64,000 bases of DNA, from assembly GCA_964019415.1 (NCBI GenBank), contig OZ025888.1, positions 190,001 through 254,000 on the forward strand, given 5' to 3'. The DNA is from Ianthella basta. Its lineage: Eukaryota > Porifera > Demospongiae > Verongiida > Ianthellidae. Below are positions 1 to 12,700 of the stretch, piece after piece. Each line of letters starts with the position of its first letter. Position 1 is the stretch's first letter. The notes below the pieces were generated by a model. The model was given only the letters and a program-made list of their open reading frames with translations. It had not been told where the DNA came from and ran no database searches. Made by a program: the position numbers and the translations under genes.

Positions 1-146
1 GGCTAGCTGACTAGACTATGTACCCCTCTCCTGCATGTGGACTGACATCACCAGTGCTCACCATCAGTTACTAGGGAGGGGCTAGCTGACTAGACTACGT
101 ACCCCTCTCCTGCATGTGACATCACCAGTGCTCACCATCAGTTACT
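1..146. repeat. Two-copy tandem repeat, period about 79 bp
   Basis: A unit beginning GGCTAGCTGACTAGACTA is present at position 1 and again at about position 80, with only a few differences (one copy has an extra ACTG before ACATCACC). It lies just upstream of a coding exon, so it is probably intronic sequence of the plus-strand gene that ends at 471. Confidence 0.8.
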
Positions 147-170
147 GCTCTTCTTGTGTGTATACCTCAG

Positions 171-471
171 GTATCACTACAGCTTCAACCTGAAGGGGAG
201 GACCCTAGTTATTTGGGAAGGGTGTATCCACACCTCACCAGAAAACATGCTAGCAAGGTGAATAGTTTATTGTGTGTGTGTACGAGTGTTGCAATTACTA
301 CCCCCTCCCCTCCCCCCACAGTTCTGTACAGAGTATGTTGACCATGCACTGCGGTCACTGTCTCAGCTGCCATCTTGTGAGGCCTCTCTCCTCTTGAGGG
401 ACCTTCTTGTCAGTCTACCAGTGAACCTCCCTCCAGACCTCCTCTCACCGCGGACTGGAGGAGACAGCTAG
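171..471 (+). CDS. Last two exons of an unidentified plus-strand gene
   Basis: Exon 171-257 follows an acceptor ending TACCTCAG and ends at the donor AAG|GTGAAT. Exon 322-471 follows a strong pyrimidine-rich acceptor (CCCTCCCCCCACAG) and ends with TAG. Both are in phase 0, so they join without a stop. The visible C-terminus is about 79 residues and includes EDPSYLGRVYPHLTRKHASK, then a leucine-rich helical stretch with LSQLPSCEASLLLRDLLVSL. I do not recognise the family. A polyadenylation signal follows at 712. The last part of the second exon is copied at about 7850-7975 and 57000-57125 without its acceptor, so those copies are duplicated gene ends rather than working exons. The gene is cut by the left edge of the window. 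Confidence 0.6.
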
Positions 472-711
472 CATACACTCAACATCATTATATAGACCAC
501 CATTTTTATTCACAACTGCATATTTAACTACTGATAGATTATACCCACTTAATCACTGTATTTATTCACAATTTAATTTTGTATTCAATCTATAATAATA
601 CAAATTTGCAACTATATAGAATGATTGCATGGCTATAGTATAAAATTATGCTATGGCTTGGGGAAAATATGTTGGTAAATGCAATCAAATTAACAGCACA
701 TGCATGCATAC

Positions 712-717
712 AATAAA
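712..717 (+). promoter_or_regulatory. Polyadenylation signal AATAAA
   Basis: AATAAA lies 241 bases after the stop codon of the plus-strand gene, in AT-rich sequence expected of a 3' untranslated region. Equivalent copies lie in the duplicated blocks (for example near 8223). Confidence 0.5.
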
Positions 718-1420
718 GCTTTGTCTCCTTCACACGTGCACCTGGGTATATATAATTATAATTAATATAAATGTCATCAATGTTAAGTTACATTCAAGAT
801 ATCTAGAGTAAACAGTAGTTATTAATTACAGGTAAAATTATACTATTACGTATAATTATGCATGTGCTTACAATAACAATAATATGAATTAAGAATTATG
901 AAATGTACAGCTAATTAACTGTCTATGTGCACAAATACAAGAATGTTACAAACATGTTATATATCAGTGAATTAATGTCTTTTAAGGAGTTGACCTGTGC
1001 AAAGCAATGGGAAAGAATCAATTGAACTCAAATTGGAAACAGTGCACATCCGTACACAAACACACTACAGGGGCACGTGGGTGTACAGTGGAATGGTAGG
1101 CATTAGTAGAAAGGCAGTGTTGTTGTAACAAGTGGGCACAAACCTCAACATGTAACATCAATATGGGACGTTAATACACCCTGTAGTGTTAGTCAAAGCA
1201 GCTGCAGTGTGTGTACATGACCGCACCATTTGATAAGGCCCTATGGAAAGTTACTAGAAGGCTGGTCCACTTGTGGACACCATTTTCACAATCAACACAT
1301 GATTGCACAATACGATCCCCCTTGCATGGAGCTGTAACAGGATGAAGCTATCACAACAGAACTGGTCCACGCCCTTGTAACAGTGTGGGCTTCAACGTGG
1401 GCGAAAATTAATTTTCTCAA

Positions 1421-1880
1421 GGTCCGGCCCCTTGATCACTCACAGTGGACCTCCTCCCCTCCCCTTCTTCCTCAAGGCCCGGCCCCTTGATCACTCACAG
1501 TGGACCCCCTCCCCTCCCATTCTTCCTCAAGGCCCCGGCCTCTTGATCACTCACAGTGGACCCCCTCCCCTCCCCTTCTTCCTCAAGACCCGGCCCCTTG
1601 ATCACTCACAGTGGACCCCCCTCCCTTCCCATTCTTCCTCAAGGCCCCGGCCTCTTGATCACTCACAGTGGACCCCCTTCCCCTCCCCTTCTTCCTCAAG
1701 ACCCAGCCCCTTGATCACTCACAGTGGACCCCCCTCCCATTCTTCCTCAAGGCCCCGGCCTCTTGATCACTCACAGTGGACCCCCTTCCTCTCTCCTTCT
1801 TCCTCAAGACCCAGCCCCTTGATCACTCACAGTGGACCCCCTCCCCTCCCATTTTTCCTCAAGACCCCGGCCCCTTGATC
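1421..1880. repeat. Minisatellite, about 8 units of 52-60 bp
   Basis: Units share CCTTGATCACTCACAGTGGA followed by pyrimidine-rich CCCCTCCC(C/A)TTCTTCCTCAAG. Roughly eight copies run head to tail with small length differences and two alternating subtypes (CGGCCCC and CCCGGCCTC). The long reading frame through it, rich in Pro, Ser and His, only reflects the repeat. The array is absent from the other two copies of the surrounding duplication block. Confidence 0.9.
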
Positions 1881-2096
1881 TACTCTAACATTGCTGCACC
1901 TCTCGCTCCTTCTGACCACTGTGCCGGCAGCTAGATAGAGGTGGCTCTAACATTCACACGTTGTCGTGTTCGGTGACACAGTTGATGTGACAGTTTAGTC
2001 CCATTAATTTCTCTGTTCACTCTGGTATATGAAGTGTCCACAAAGTACTCTTCAACACATCTAGTGCTTATTACACACACACACACACACACACCC

Positions 2097-5000
2097 TCAC
2101 TCACTGCCACAATTATCCTGGTTCAACTCCAGTGGTGAGCTGGTTGAGAGAAAGCTTCTCTCAATCTCCCTAGCAACCGTTTCCCCCACTGTCTCCCTGA
2201 CAGCACTCAGGACAGACTGCCACACACGAGGCTGCTCCCCAGTGCCTGGACCTCGGGCAAGCCAGCGAAGGAAAAGGTCCCTGCATGCTCCTTCAACATC
2301 ATGAGGGTGATTTGCATTGATGATGGCCAGAGCTCCTGGCTCCACCCCCAGGGACAGCCCCAGTGGGTTCCACTGGGCAGCAACGTGGCACACCACCAGC
2401 TGGTTCAGTTTGTTAAGTGAGGGGGTGGAGAGAAGGGGATTGATTGGAGCCTCTGTGGGACCTGACAGGAGATTAGAGATCAGCAGAATCAGCAGAAGTA
2501 TGCAGCACCTGAGCATATAAGACACCCCTTTTATGAGGAATGCTAGAGTTTTGCACATGCACTGTAATAAATAATGGGAATAAGAAATGGTTGAAGGTTT
2601 CTATACGTCACTGAATTTCACACTTTTGTGTTAATGGATAAACCTGATGCAAGTGATCCTGGCTAAAACCAGCACCTGTGAACAGCTCTAGGAAGAAGAC
2701 AGCACAAACCCATGTCTAGAGTATAAGATAGCATGACTGTTCCCTTACACCAGCTGTGGGGACCTTACCAATTAATGGAACCTACACCAGTCCCTACTTC
2801 CTTGTCTCCCAACCATCCTACCCCTAGCTAATTATAACAGGGTCAACTCACCATTCTGTGCCACACTTGGATAGCTCAGGACGTGTACAGTGGCCACTGC
2901 AGGTAGCTCTCCTCCAAATAACCAATCAATAGGAATAGAAGCAGTGTTTGGTGACTCCGACAGTGTATGGTCATGACCACGACTGAGGCAGTACTTGATG
3001 GTTGAAATGCGAAAGAGTGAGTTGAGCTGAGCGGCTTTGGGGTCCTTCCACAAATGGGACATATACGGGTAGATGACGTAGGGTGTGGCCTCCAGCTTTG
3101 GGGATAGCTGAGCAATGGTCTTGGTGACATCTTGTACAACGGCTGCTGTGTATTGCTGTAGTCTCTGAGGTCCAGCCTTGCTGCCTACACGTCCAACAAC
3201 CTGCATCACACTGCTGTCGCTAATCTGAACTGCAATGTCCACTCCTTTGGTGGAGCTCCAGGAGATACCGTTCACCCAAACACTACAGCGGCGCTCTCTC
3301 ACACTGTGTGATGTCTCTTGGATGAACACAAAAGTGGCTGCAAGACGGAGGATGATGGTTTGCAGCAGACGGGCTGATATGGATTGCTTCTCAGGGGAAT
3401 CTGTTCTCAGCTGCCAGCACATCCACTGGAAGTGCTGTGAGTATGGATTTTCTGGCAACACATTGCATGGTTGGGCTGATACCAGGGCAGGGAAGTACAA
3501 CCATCCTTCTTCCTCTGTATGAGTGGTCAACTTCAACAGCTCTTCTTTCAGTAGCAAAGGGTCAATCTTGATGCAGAACTCTAAGCTCTTCAAGACCTCT
3601 TGGATCATCTCTGGAACCAACTCGGGAAACAGGTTGGCCAGCTGATTGTGGTGGAGGAGTCCAAACGGGTTGTCCTTGACCTGGTACCCACTGAACAGTG
3701 TGCCATAAACATCGTGGAGAAGAGATTGGAGGTTTAAGATGAGCCAACTTTGGGAGGGGTCTTGTTTGTTAGGGAGGAAAAGTGTATGGCCAGCTGCTGA
3801 GAGGTCCTGACACACCTCCTCTGGTGAGGGGAGGTTCCTGGGAAGGTCTCCAGCATTGTCCTGCAGCCATGTCTGAAACTCATGGAGACGTAGAGCTGGA
3901 ATTGAGAATGCCTTTCGCACTTGCACCAAGACCCAGTGCAAGTTGTAGGAGAGAGCATTAGTGTTCACTGGACGGGCCTCTTGTAGGAAGCTGCAAATCT
4001 GATTGATACCTTTTGACTCAGGTTGGCGGCAGTCAAGGAGACAGGGACCTTGAATGTCCAAAGCTAACTCAGTCTCCATTGACTGAGTGCATCGTAGCAG
4101 CTTTTCAGATGCTTCCTTCTTTGATTTGACTTGGTCCAAGAAACTGCCAACAACAACCACTTGAGGAGTGATTGGAATGGACATCAGAGCAAGAGGTTGC
4201 AGCCAGTGATAAAATTGCTGTGTGATGATGTCTTCTTCTTCAGTGGCCTTCACTAGAAGCAGCAGGGTCACTGATACACCTGGTTTGCTCACCATGGCCT
4301 CCAGGAAGGACTGGTGTGGACCGTGGTACTGAGACTGACCTGCAAAGTCATAAAACAGTGCCTCTCCATATTTCCGATTGGATAGTGGAACTGCTTCAAT
4401 GCCAGCTGTTCGCTGCCTGATGTCATGTACCTTCTTGTAATGATTTACTGTCTTCTTCCAAAGAATGTCACTTGTACATTCCAATGCTGCCACCAGTGTA
4501 CTCTTGCCATTTTCAGTATTTCCAATCACCGCAATGACACGTTTGGTGGTGAAAGATAATCCCCTCTGCACTTCATCTACAAACAATTTGGATCCCAATT
4601 CCAACGGATTGAGACGGTGTCTATTCTTTGCCCTGACATCTGCTCCTGCCTCCACAAGGAAGACTCCACACTTGACATTTAGGTTATATGAAGCAGCATA
4701 GTGCAGGGCTGTATCCTTTGTAGGTTGAAAGGACAGCACCATTACCAATCCCGTTGTTGGATTCACAAATTCTCCCAAGTTGGTCATTTCAGTCCACAGA
4801 TCTGCTCCTTCTTTAGAAATGATAACTGCCAAGTATGCCTCAGCCACTGCTACCAGAATATGCAGAACTGCCACCACTCCTTTCAGCAGCACTGCTCTCT
4901 TAGTGGCTACTGATAGCATGCCAGCTAAAAGTCTGACTGTTACTACCACCATCAACACAAGATGTAGGTTATCCAGTGACACTAAGGCATCCTCCATATT

Positions 5001-6650
5001 TAAGAGTTTTGTGGCCTCAAATACAGTAAACCCTACAATTCCCCTGCAAAGTGCCATCTCAGTCGCTTGAGGTTTCAACACCATCAGAAGAAACCATGTG
5101 CACAATACAACAGCCATCAAAAATTCCATCATCCCTAGTGCTTTCTGACTTTCATGAAGGACAATCGCTTTCTTTACTATCATCATGCATGATGATACTA
5201 CAATAAATATCTCCACAGTTAGAATCACACCTTTTGATACTGCCATTACTAGGTCCTGCCAAATTGGCACAATCCTTTTCCACAGCATACTTGTTAAACC
5301 AAATACTGCCATGATGGTAAGAACTCCAGCCACTACCTGTGACCTTGTCATCACAATATCTCGGGGCGACCATGCTAAAATCACTGGTACCAATATTATC
5401 AATGCCAACACTGAGCACACACTCATTGCTACATTTACAACAGTCCCCACAACTTCTCTGACCACTGCTGCCACCGTTACCTCTGGTCCTCGCCTCACCA
5501 ACGGTACTGCCAAAACTATCATTATAGATAGCACCCAGGGTACTGGCCCTGCCACCATTGCCATATTCATTGCCATAACAATGGTGACAACAATCACCTC
5601 AGACACCAACATCATAATCCATGACCCTGGCATTATCATGAAAGCTACAATGGCCAACACTAACATAGCAATCACATATAGAGAGCCCCACAACAGATCA
5701 TTCCAAAGCCCAGCTACCATATTGATCTGGAATTTCATCCAGTGGCAAGGCAATATTGCGCAAACCACTGCTGCCATCCAATAAGACGCCTTTGCCCAAT
5801 TCACTCTACCTACATTCAGTGTACGTAGCATATCACGAAGTAATACTTTGCTTTCACTGCTTACATTGCAATTTGCCAAGATCAGCTCCTTGACAATGCT
5901 GTCATGGCCTCTAAGTGTTGCCATCATCACTGGGGTCTGACCCTTGTGAATGTGGTCCACATCACAACCTGCTTCAATGACAGACTGCACCATGCTCAGG
6001 TCACCGAAATCACATGCATGCCAGAGAATGCGGCTGCAATCCTCCCTCCACAGGTCACCTACATCCCTAACCAGTTGGCCAACCATGTCATAGTTCCTTG
6101 CCAAGTGAACAGCAGTCATCCCCTTTTTGTCCTTGAGGCTGATGTCTGCTCCTGCCTTCACCAGTTCATCTACAACAGCACTATGCCCTCTCTCCACAGC
6201 TAACATCAGGGCTGTCCTGCCCTCATCATCCTGCTCATTGATGTTGATGTTAGTCTCCAAGAAGAGTTTCACCAGTGACTGGTGACCGTAGTATGCAGCA
6301 ATGTGCAGTGCAGTCCTGCCAGACCTTCCGATCTTCCAGGCGACCACTTCTCCAGCAGCCTGCTCACCCATTCTTAAGATGAACATCACCAACAGGTAAA
6401 ACTTCACCAATGCCTGACAAATGTAGTAGGCAGCAGTGTACAGTGCACTCTTGCCAGACTCCCTGACCTTGAGGTGTATATCAGCATTAGCTCTGATCAG
6501 CTCTCTAGCAACCTCCACATCACCATGATAGGCTGCCCTCAGCAGTGGTGTCCACCCTGAACTGTCGTATGCATTCACATCACGGCCAGTTCGAATGAGA
6601 TGCCTCACTTTCGCTAGCCTATGTCGATTACGGATAATGTGAAGCACCAT
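2097..6650 (-). CDS. Gene A: ankyrin / multi-span membrane / Roc-COR / Death protein
   Basis: There are two exons, 6650-2852 and 2461-2097, joined at donor AATG|GTGAGT and acceptor CCTGTCAG|GT in phase 1, giving about 1387 residues. Residues 30-265 are ankyrin repeats (GWTPLLRAAYHG, GRTALHIAAYYGHQSLVKLF, GRTALMLAVERGH). Residues 290-645 hold about ten hydrophobic segments, and residues 647-690 hold one more ankyrin-like repeat. The Roc GTPase domain has its P-loop GNTENGKST at 711-719 and DFAGQ at 769-773. The usual NKxD motif is not seen; GSFLDQVKSKKEA stands at that place. A COR-like region covers about 895-1215. Exon 2 encodes a Death domain (NQLVVCHVAAQW to VWQSVLSAVRE). The ATG at 6650 is preceded by in-frame TAG and TGA. 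The layout recalls DAPK1 (ankyrin-Roc-COR-Death) without the kinase and with added membrane spans. A membrane-anchored GTPase adaptor or receptor for death-fold signalling is inferred. Confidence 0.85.
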
Positions 6651-7686
6651 CACTCACTACCCGGTCTGTATCCAGCTCATTGGTAAAGTTTGATCTACAC
6701 AAAACAGAACAGATGGTAGAGAGTGTAGTATAATCTTGCTGCTCCTCAAGCAAGCATCAATTACACAACACACACCGTACCATGCATGAACAACCATCAC
6801 AATGCGCAATATATAGGCTGCATGCTCACTGAAAGGTGTATGGACTATTACATTGCAACACTTCACTTCCCACCATCCCAATCACAACCTAGTGCACGCA
6901 GTGTAGCCACTTTCACCTCAAGTCATTCATAATTCACTACGTGTCAACAGTAGAATTGCTTTGGACATGATGATTGTACCATGAATTGTAAAATGTCATG
7001 CATGTAATCTCACACAATGCCTGATCATGCCCTAAAAACAACAGAATCAAACATCTACACAGACAGAACATCAAACAAACAAACAACAAACGAAACAGAC
7101 ACTAGTTCCAATGAAGGGTGCGATGGGTGGGGTGGGAGTTGTTGGCTAGCTACAGCCCAGGGTAAACTCGGATATTCTGACCTTTCCTATAACCTATAGG
7201 CGTCTGGTCACAGCGCGTGCAACATATACGAGCTCTCCGTACATTTGCGGCTAGCAAGTAACTTACCAGCAGTTAACGTGCCCTGTAGGCTGTAGTATGG
7301 AAACACAGGAGTAGCAGCTACGATACGTGGCTACCGGGTAATGGGCTCTGGTTTCAGTATAAAATGAAGCTCCTAGCTCTCCGACCGCGGGTTGAAAGGA
7401 TTCAGTGTGCACTGAGTCTTAGTGTAGCTACGCTGGCTGTATCTACAGGGGCGCGCAGAGTCGCCGGCTCACTCTCGGAGGTCTCTCGATCTCTTGATTC
7501 GAATCCACGGGACGGGTGTGTCCCCAGCTGCAATTCGTCATGTGACTTTATTTCCCACCCATTACGGATCACGCGCTAATTATGCTTTAGTTTACACGCA
7601 TGCGCACCCGAGTACGCATACATGTACAGCTGTATTAAATTGGTAATACACAATAATTGCAAGTAGCGTTAACATCAATGTTCTGA
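6651..7686. other. Upstream region of gene A, duplicated upstream of gene E
   Basis: There is no gene here. The stretch matches 41623-41752 joined to 48254-49290, which is the upstream region of gene E split by the gypsy insertion. Shared landmarks are CAACCATCACAATGC, CACTTCACTTCCCACCATCC and AATGGGCTCTGGTTTC. It probably contains the promoter of gene A, but I cannot point to a specific element. A TATAAAA at about 7357 reads on the plus strand and is not placed to drive A. Confidence 0.5.
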
Positions 7687-7815
7687 CTACACTCCAAACC
7701 ACTCTGCCCTGAGTTGCTCTGCTAACTCTCCCTTCCTGCTCTTCTCCAGAGCTCTCAAGACAGAGCCCCAAATTCTGTCTTCCCTTCCAGTGCTACGAGC
7801 ACCTTTCAGCCATCA
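7687..7815 (-). pseudogene. Orphan Death-domain exon relic (C-type)
   Basis: Read on the minus strand this encodes the C-terminal part of a Death domain (TGREDRIWGSVLRALEKS, then GELAEQLRAEWFGV and a stop). It is very close to the end of the Death exon of gene C. The front half of the domain and an acceptor are missing: sequence upstream switches directly into the duplicated end of the plus-strand gene at about 7845. No big Roc-COR exon is attached. The same fusion occurs at about 56870-57000, so the join predates the duplication. Confidence 0.7.
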
Positions 7816-7849
7816 AAACTGTTCCCTCTCCCATTAATATTGCTTGACC

Positions 7850-9635
7850 GACTGTCACTGTCTCAGCTGCCATCTTGTGAGGCCTCTCTCCTCTCGAGGG
7901 ACCTTCTTGTCAGTCTACCAGTGAACCTCCCTCCAGGCCTCCTCTCACTGCGGACTGGAGGAGACAGCTAGCATACACTCAACATTATTATATATAGACC
8001 ACCATTTATATTCACAACTGCACATTTAACTACTGATAGATAATACCCACTTAATCACTGTATTTATGCACAATTTAATTTTGTATTCAATCTATAATTA
8101 TACAAATTTGAAACTATATAGAATCATTGCATGGCTATAATATAAAATTATGCTATAATAATTGCTTAGGGAAAGTATGTTGGTAAATGCAATCAAATTA
8201 TAACAGCAGATGTACATGCATACAATAAAGCTTTGTCTCCTTCACACCTGGGTATATATAATTATAATTATCGCGCAGTCCAGCGGGGCAACACGGAAGC
8301 GGTGAGGGGTACCTTTCCCCAATCAGACAATGGTTATTTGCAATCATTTAGTAGTGCAGTGGTTTAGGCACCGCCCATTTTCAGTACTAGTAATTAGTAA
8401 TTTTATTACATAATTATATGCAGACTTTAAGTTGACCCTTTATGTTTCCTATTAGCTTAAATTGTAATCATATGTCATGTTAAAAAATTATAATTATAAT
8501 TAATATAAATGTCATCAATGTTAAGTTACATTCAAGATATCTAGAATAAACAGCAGTTATTAATTATAGGTAAAATTATACTATTACGTATAATTATGCA
8601 TGTGCTTACAATAACAATAATATGAATTAAGAATTATGAAATGCACAGTTAACAGTCCATGCACACAAATACAAGAATATTCCTTAATATGTTATATATC
8701 AGGTGGTAGAGTTTGCAGTTGTCAGTGAATTCATGTCCTTTTACGGAGTTGACCTGTGCAATGCAATGGGAAAGAATCAATCAATGGAACTCAAATTGGT
8801 AACAGTACCATGCAGATCAGTACACACACACACTACAGGGGCACGTGGGTGTACAGTAGAATGGTAGGCATTAGTAGAAAGGCAGTGTTGTTGTAACAAG
8901 TGGGCACAAACCACTACAAGTAACATAAATATGGGGCATTAATACACCCTAGCTGTAGTGTTAATCAAAGCAGTGTGTGTACATAACCGTACCATCTGAT
9001 GAGGCAAGTTAATTAAAGGCTGGTCCACTTGTGGACACCATTTTCACAATCAACACATGATTGCACAATATAATTCCCCTTACACGGAGCTGTACGTAAC
9101 AGGGTGAAACCCTACCACTGCAATGCGATTGTACAATAAAGTTCGTAGATTATTGTTCTCTAGCTAGAGAAATGTTGCAGTCAATAGCCCTATAGTAATT
9201 ATAGCACATTTCATTGGAGTATAGTGATGGAGAGGAGAGAGACTGAGAACACAGTGCAATGCAATATCATACACAGTTACTAGCATTCATGGTAATATGC
9301 AAGAATGTGATAAAACAGTACGGTTCACGCAACCTCACTGGCAGTGGACATGTCCAACATGCATGGTAACAGGGCAAGTCATTCAGTGACATTTGACTCA
9401 GCCAGGTGTTGACACTGTGTGCTCAAATGGGGTTAATTGTTCACCCATCACCAAGGGTTTCACAAAAATATGACTGCAAGGGCACATTTCTGAAGAGCCT
9501 GTTTTCACATGCAGATTTTGAACATATACTGTACAAATTTTCTGTGACAGTTTACTCCCATTCATTTCTCTGCTCAAAATGGTTTATGAAGTGTCCACAA
9601 AGTACTCTAGATCTTCATCACATCTAGTGCTCATT

Positions 9636-9710
<75 letters not shown>
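7850..9710. repeat. Segmental duplication block, copy 2
   Basis: This is a direct copy of about 340-2060, ending at the (AC)n tract in front of the Death exon of pseudogene B. It carries a stretch near 8270-8490 that is absent from copy 1, including CGCGCAGTCCAGCGGGGC, which is probably a small insertion. It lacks the minisatellite found in copy 1. No coding sequence is supported beyond the copied last exon at 7850-7975. Confidence 0.8.

Positions 9711-9711
<1 letters not shown>
9637..9711. repeat. (AC)n microsatellite
   Basis: About 37 uninterrupted AC units lie just past the 3' end of the Death exon of pseudogene B. A shorter AC tract occupies the same position beside gene A (about 2070-2093). 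Confidence 0.95.
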
Positions 9712-9715
<4 letters not shown>

Positions 9716-9791
9716 TGTCATAACTATCCTGGTTCACACCCAGCGGTGAGGTGGCTTGAGGAAATGACTCTCTCTCAATCTCTCCAGAAAC

Positions 9792-12700
9792 CTACTCCCC
9801 CACTGCCTCCCTGACAGCCTCCAGGACACATTGCCACACACGAGGCTGCTCCCCAGTGCCTGGACCTCGGGACAGCCACTCACGGAACATGTCACGACAT
9901 GCCTGTCTTACATTGTGGAGGTTGTCTGTGCGAATGGTGTCCAGAACTGCTGCTCCTACCTCAAGGAACACTCCCACTTCATACCACTGGGCAGCAACTT
10001 GCCACACCACTAGCTGGTTGAGTTCGTCAAGTGTGGGGGTTGAGAGGAGCCTCAGATGGCCCTAACAGGAGAAGAGAGGGGCAAATTATGCCTGCATTAG
10101 TACACTGTACTGTGATGCGTCCCGTGTGGTGTGACCTCTTTGACTTCATTCACTAAAAACCATTAATTGGACAAAAATCTCTTTGCCACTTAAATGGCCA
10201 TCTTTGTCAGACCACTAATTTAAAAGTGTCCCTTCGGCTAAACTCCTACAGCCAATACACAGATTTGGGCAATTACTATATATTAGCCAAATTCACGGCC
10301 GTGTCCTATACTCATACCTTCCAGGACAGCCAGTTTAGTCCATGCCTGTTCATACTAACATACAGTAGTCTGGCTAGCTAGACCAGTGTGGAGGGGAAAC
10401 GGACTTTATAGCAAATTATCTTATGCCTTGCACCAATAGCTACCTCAGAGCAGAGGGTTTGAAATACACGATGCACTGGAAGACCTGGTTATAATAAGTG
10501 CACAGAAAACACCAGCCCTCTATCCTCTAACAACATGCACACATAAACTCACCACTTTGTGCTACAACAGGAAACTCCAAGCCTTCTACAGTTGATTTTG
10601 AAGGTATCTCTCCTCCAAATAGCTGACCAATAGGGATGGTGCAGGTGTGCTGGTCCATGGATGGAGTGTGGTCACCATCAGCACTGATGCAGTTAATGAT
10701 AGTTGAAACATTGTACAGTGAGCTAGGCTGAGGGGCTTTGGGGTCCTTCCACAAGGTGGGTGTGTATGGGTGGATGATGTAGGGTGTGGCCTCCAGAGTC
10801 GGTGACAGCTCAGTAATGGTCTTGTGGACATCTTTTACAATGGCTGCTGTGCATTCCTGTAATTTCTGCGGTGACCATCCAACCTTGCTGCGTCCAACAA
10901 CCTGGACCATACTGCTGTTGCTAATCTGAACTGCAATGTCCACTCCTTTGGTAGAGCTCCAGGAGATGCCGTTCACCCAAACACAACAGTGGTGTTGCCT
11001 CACACCAGGAGATGGCTCTTGGATGAACACGTGATTGGCTGCAAGACGGAGGATGATAGTTTGGAAGAGATGAGCAGAAATGAAGTGCTTCTTATGATTT
11101 GTTGTCCTCAGCTGCCAGCACATCCACTTGAACTGTGTGGGGTATGGATCCTCTGGGAAGACCTCTGGAGGTTGGGCTGAAACCAGAGCAGGGAAATACA
11201 GCCATCCTTCTACTCCCATGTCCAAGGTTACTTTCGAGACTTCCTCCTTCAATGGTGTACGATCAATCTGGATGCAGAACTCAAGGCTGATGAGGACCTC
11301 TTGGATCAGTTCTTGATTCAAATTGGTAAATACTTTATTCAGTTGACTGCAGTGGAGGAGACCAAACTTATTGACAGGGGACCCACTGAACAGGGTGCCA
11401 TACACATTGTGGAGAAGGACCAGAAGATCCAAGATCAGCCAACTTTGGGAGGGGTCTTCCTTGTTAGGGAGGAAGAGCATGTGGCCAGCCGCTGAGAGAT
11501 CCTGACACACCTCCTCTGGTGAGGGGAGATTCCTGGGGAGGTTTGTAGCTGTAGAGCAACTGCATTTTGGAACTTCTTCCGCACCTGCACCAAGACCCAA
11601 TGCAGATTGTAGGAGAGAGCTTTATTGCTCACTGGATGGGCCTCTTGCAGGAAGCTGCAAATTTGATTGATGCCTTTTGACTCAGGATGGCGGCAGTCAA
11701 GGAGACAGGGACCTTGAATGTCCAAGGCTAACTCAGTCTTCACTGACTGAGTGCATTGCAGCAGCTTTGCAGATGCTTCTTTCTTTGACTTGACTTGGTC
11801 CAAGAAACTGCCAATGACAATTACTCGAGGAGTGATTGAAATGGACTTCAGAGCAAGAGGTTGCAGCCAGCAATGGAGTTGCTGTGTGATGATGTCTTCT
11901 TCTTCAGTGGCCTTCACTAGAAGTAGCAGAGTCACTGAGACTTCTGGTTTGCTCAGCATGGCCTCTAGGAAGGACTGGTGTGGACCATGGTACTGAGACT
12001 GACCTGCAAAGTCATAAAACAGTGCCTCTCCATATTTCTGATTGGAAACCTGAACTGCTTCAATGCCAGTTGTTCGCTGCCTGATGTCATGTACCTTCTT
12101 GAAGTGATTTACTGCCTTCTTCCAAAGAATGTCACTTGTACATTCCAATGCTGCTACCAGTGTACTCTTGCCACATTCGGTATTCCCAATCACTGCAATG
12201 ACACGTTTGGTGGTGAACGACAATACCTTCTGCACTTCACCTACAAATATATGGCGGCCAATTTCCAATGGATTGCGACGAAATCTATTCTTGGCCCTCA
12301 CATCTGCTCCTGCCTTTGCAAGGAAGACTCCACACCTGATATGGTTGTGTTCAGCAGCATAGTGCAGGGGTGTAACATTAGAAGCTTCAACAGATTCCAG
12401 CAATACCAATACCACTATTAGGTTCACAATATCTCCCATGTTGACCATTCCAATCTGAAGCTCTGGTCCTTCCTTAGAAATGACTACTGCCAAGTACACC
12501 TCACCCACTGCTACCACCAATAGCAAACCCATTACCACTGCTTTCCACCGCAACCATGCTAATATGACAGCTAAACACCGAGCTATTACCAGCAGTACGA
12601 GCATAAGATGTAGCATATCCAGTGACACTAAGGCATCCTCTAACTGCACTAGTTTTGTGCACTCGAATACAATGAACCCTGCAGCTCCCCTGTACAATGC

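Larger units (their letters stand above)
340..2060. repeat. Segmental duplication block, copy 1
   Basis: From the end of the plus-strand gene through AT-rich non-coding sequence to the (AC)n tract beyond the Death exon of gene A, this block matches 7850-9710 and much of 56990-58590. Shared landmarks include the string CAGCTGCCATCTTGTGAGG, the ATGTTATATATCAG motif and GCTGGTCCACTTGTGGACAC. Apart from the minisatellite at 1421-1880 I see no gene between 472 and 2096. Confidence 0.8.

Noticed and set aside
1432-1878. Pro/Ser/His-rich frame of 148 residues
   Set aside because: It is a product of the minisatellite unit; no homologue or splice context.
1421-1880. CRISPR-like regular repeats
   Set aside because: The whole unit repeats without unique spacers, and the genome is eukaryotic.
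2690-2720. 12-nt micro-exon in the intron of gene A (acceptor CTTCCTAG, donor ACAG|GTGCTG)
   Set aside because: The phase would fit, but such a short exon cannot be supported without RNA data, and it is not seen in the paralogues.
5185-5784. Thr/Ile-rich plus-strand frames opposite the membrane blocks of A, B, C and E
   Set aside because: They are the antisense of hydrophobic codons. They occur wherever the membrane segments do and have no independent signal.
7440-7560. Possible tRNA gene (B-box-like GATTCGAATCC near 7496)
   Set aside because: No matching A box or cloverleaf arms at the right spacing, and the copy at about 49050 has lost the motif.
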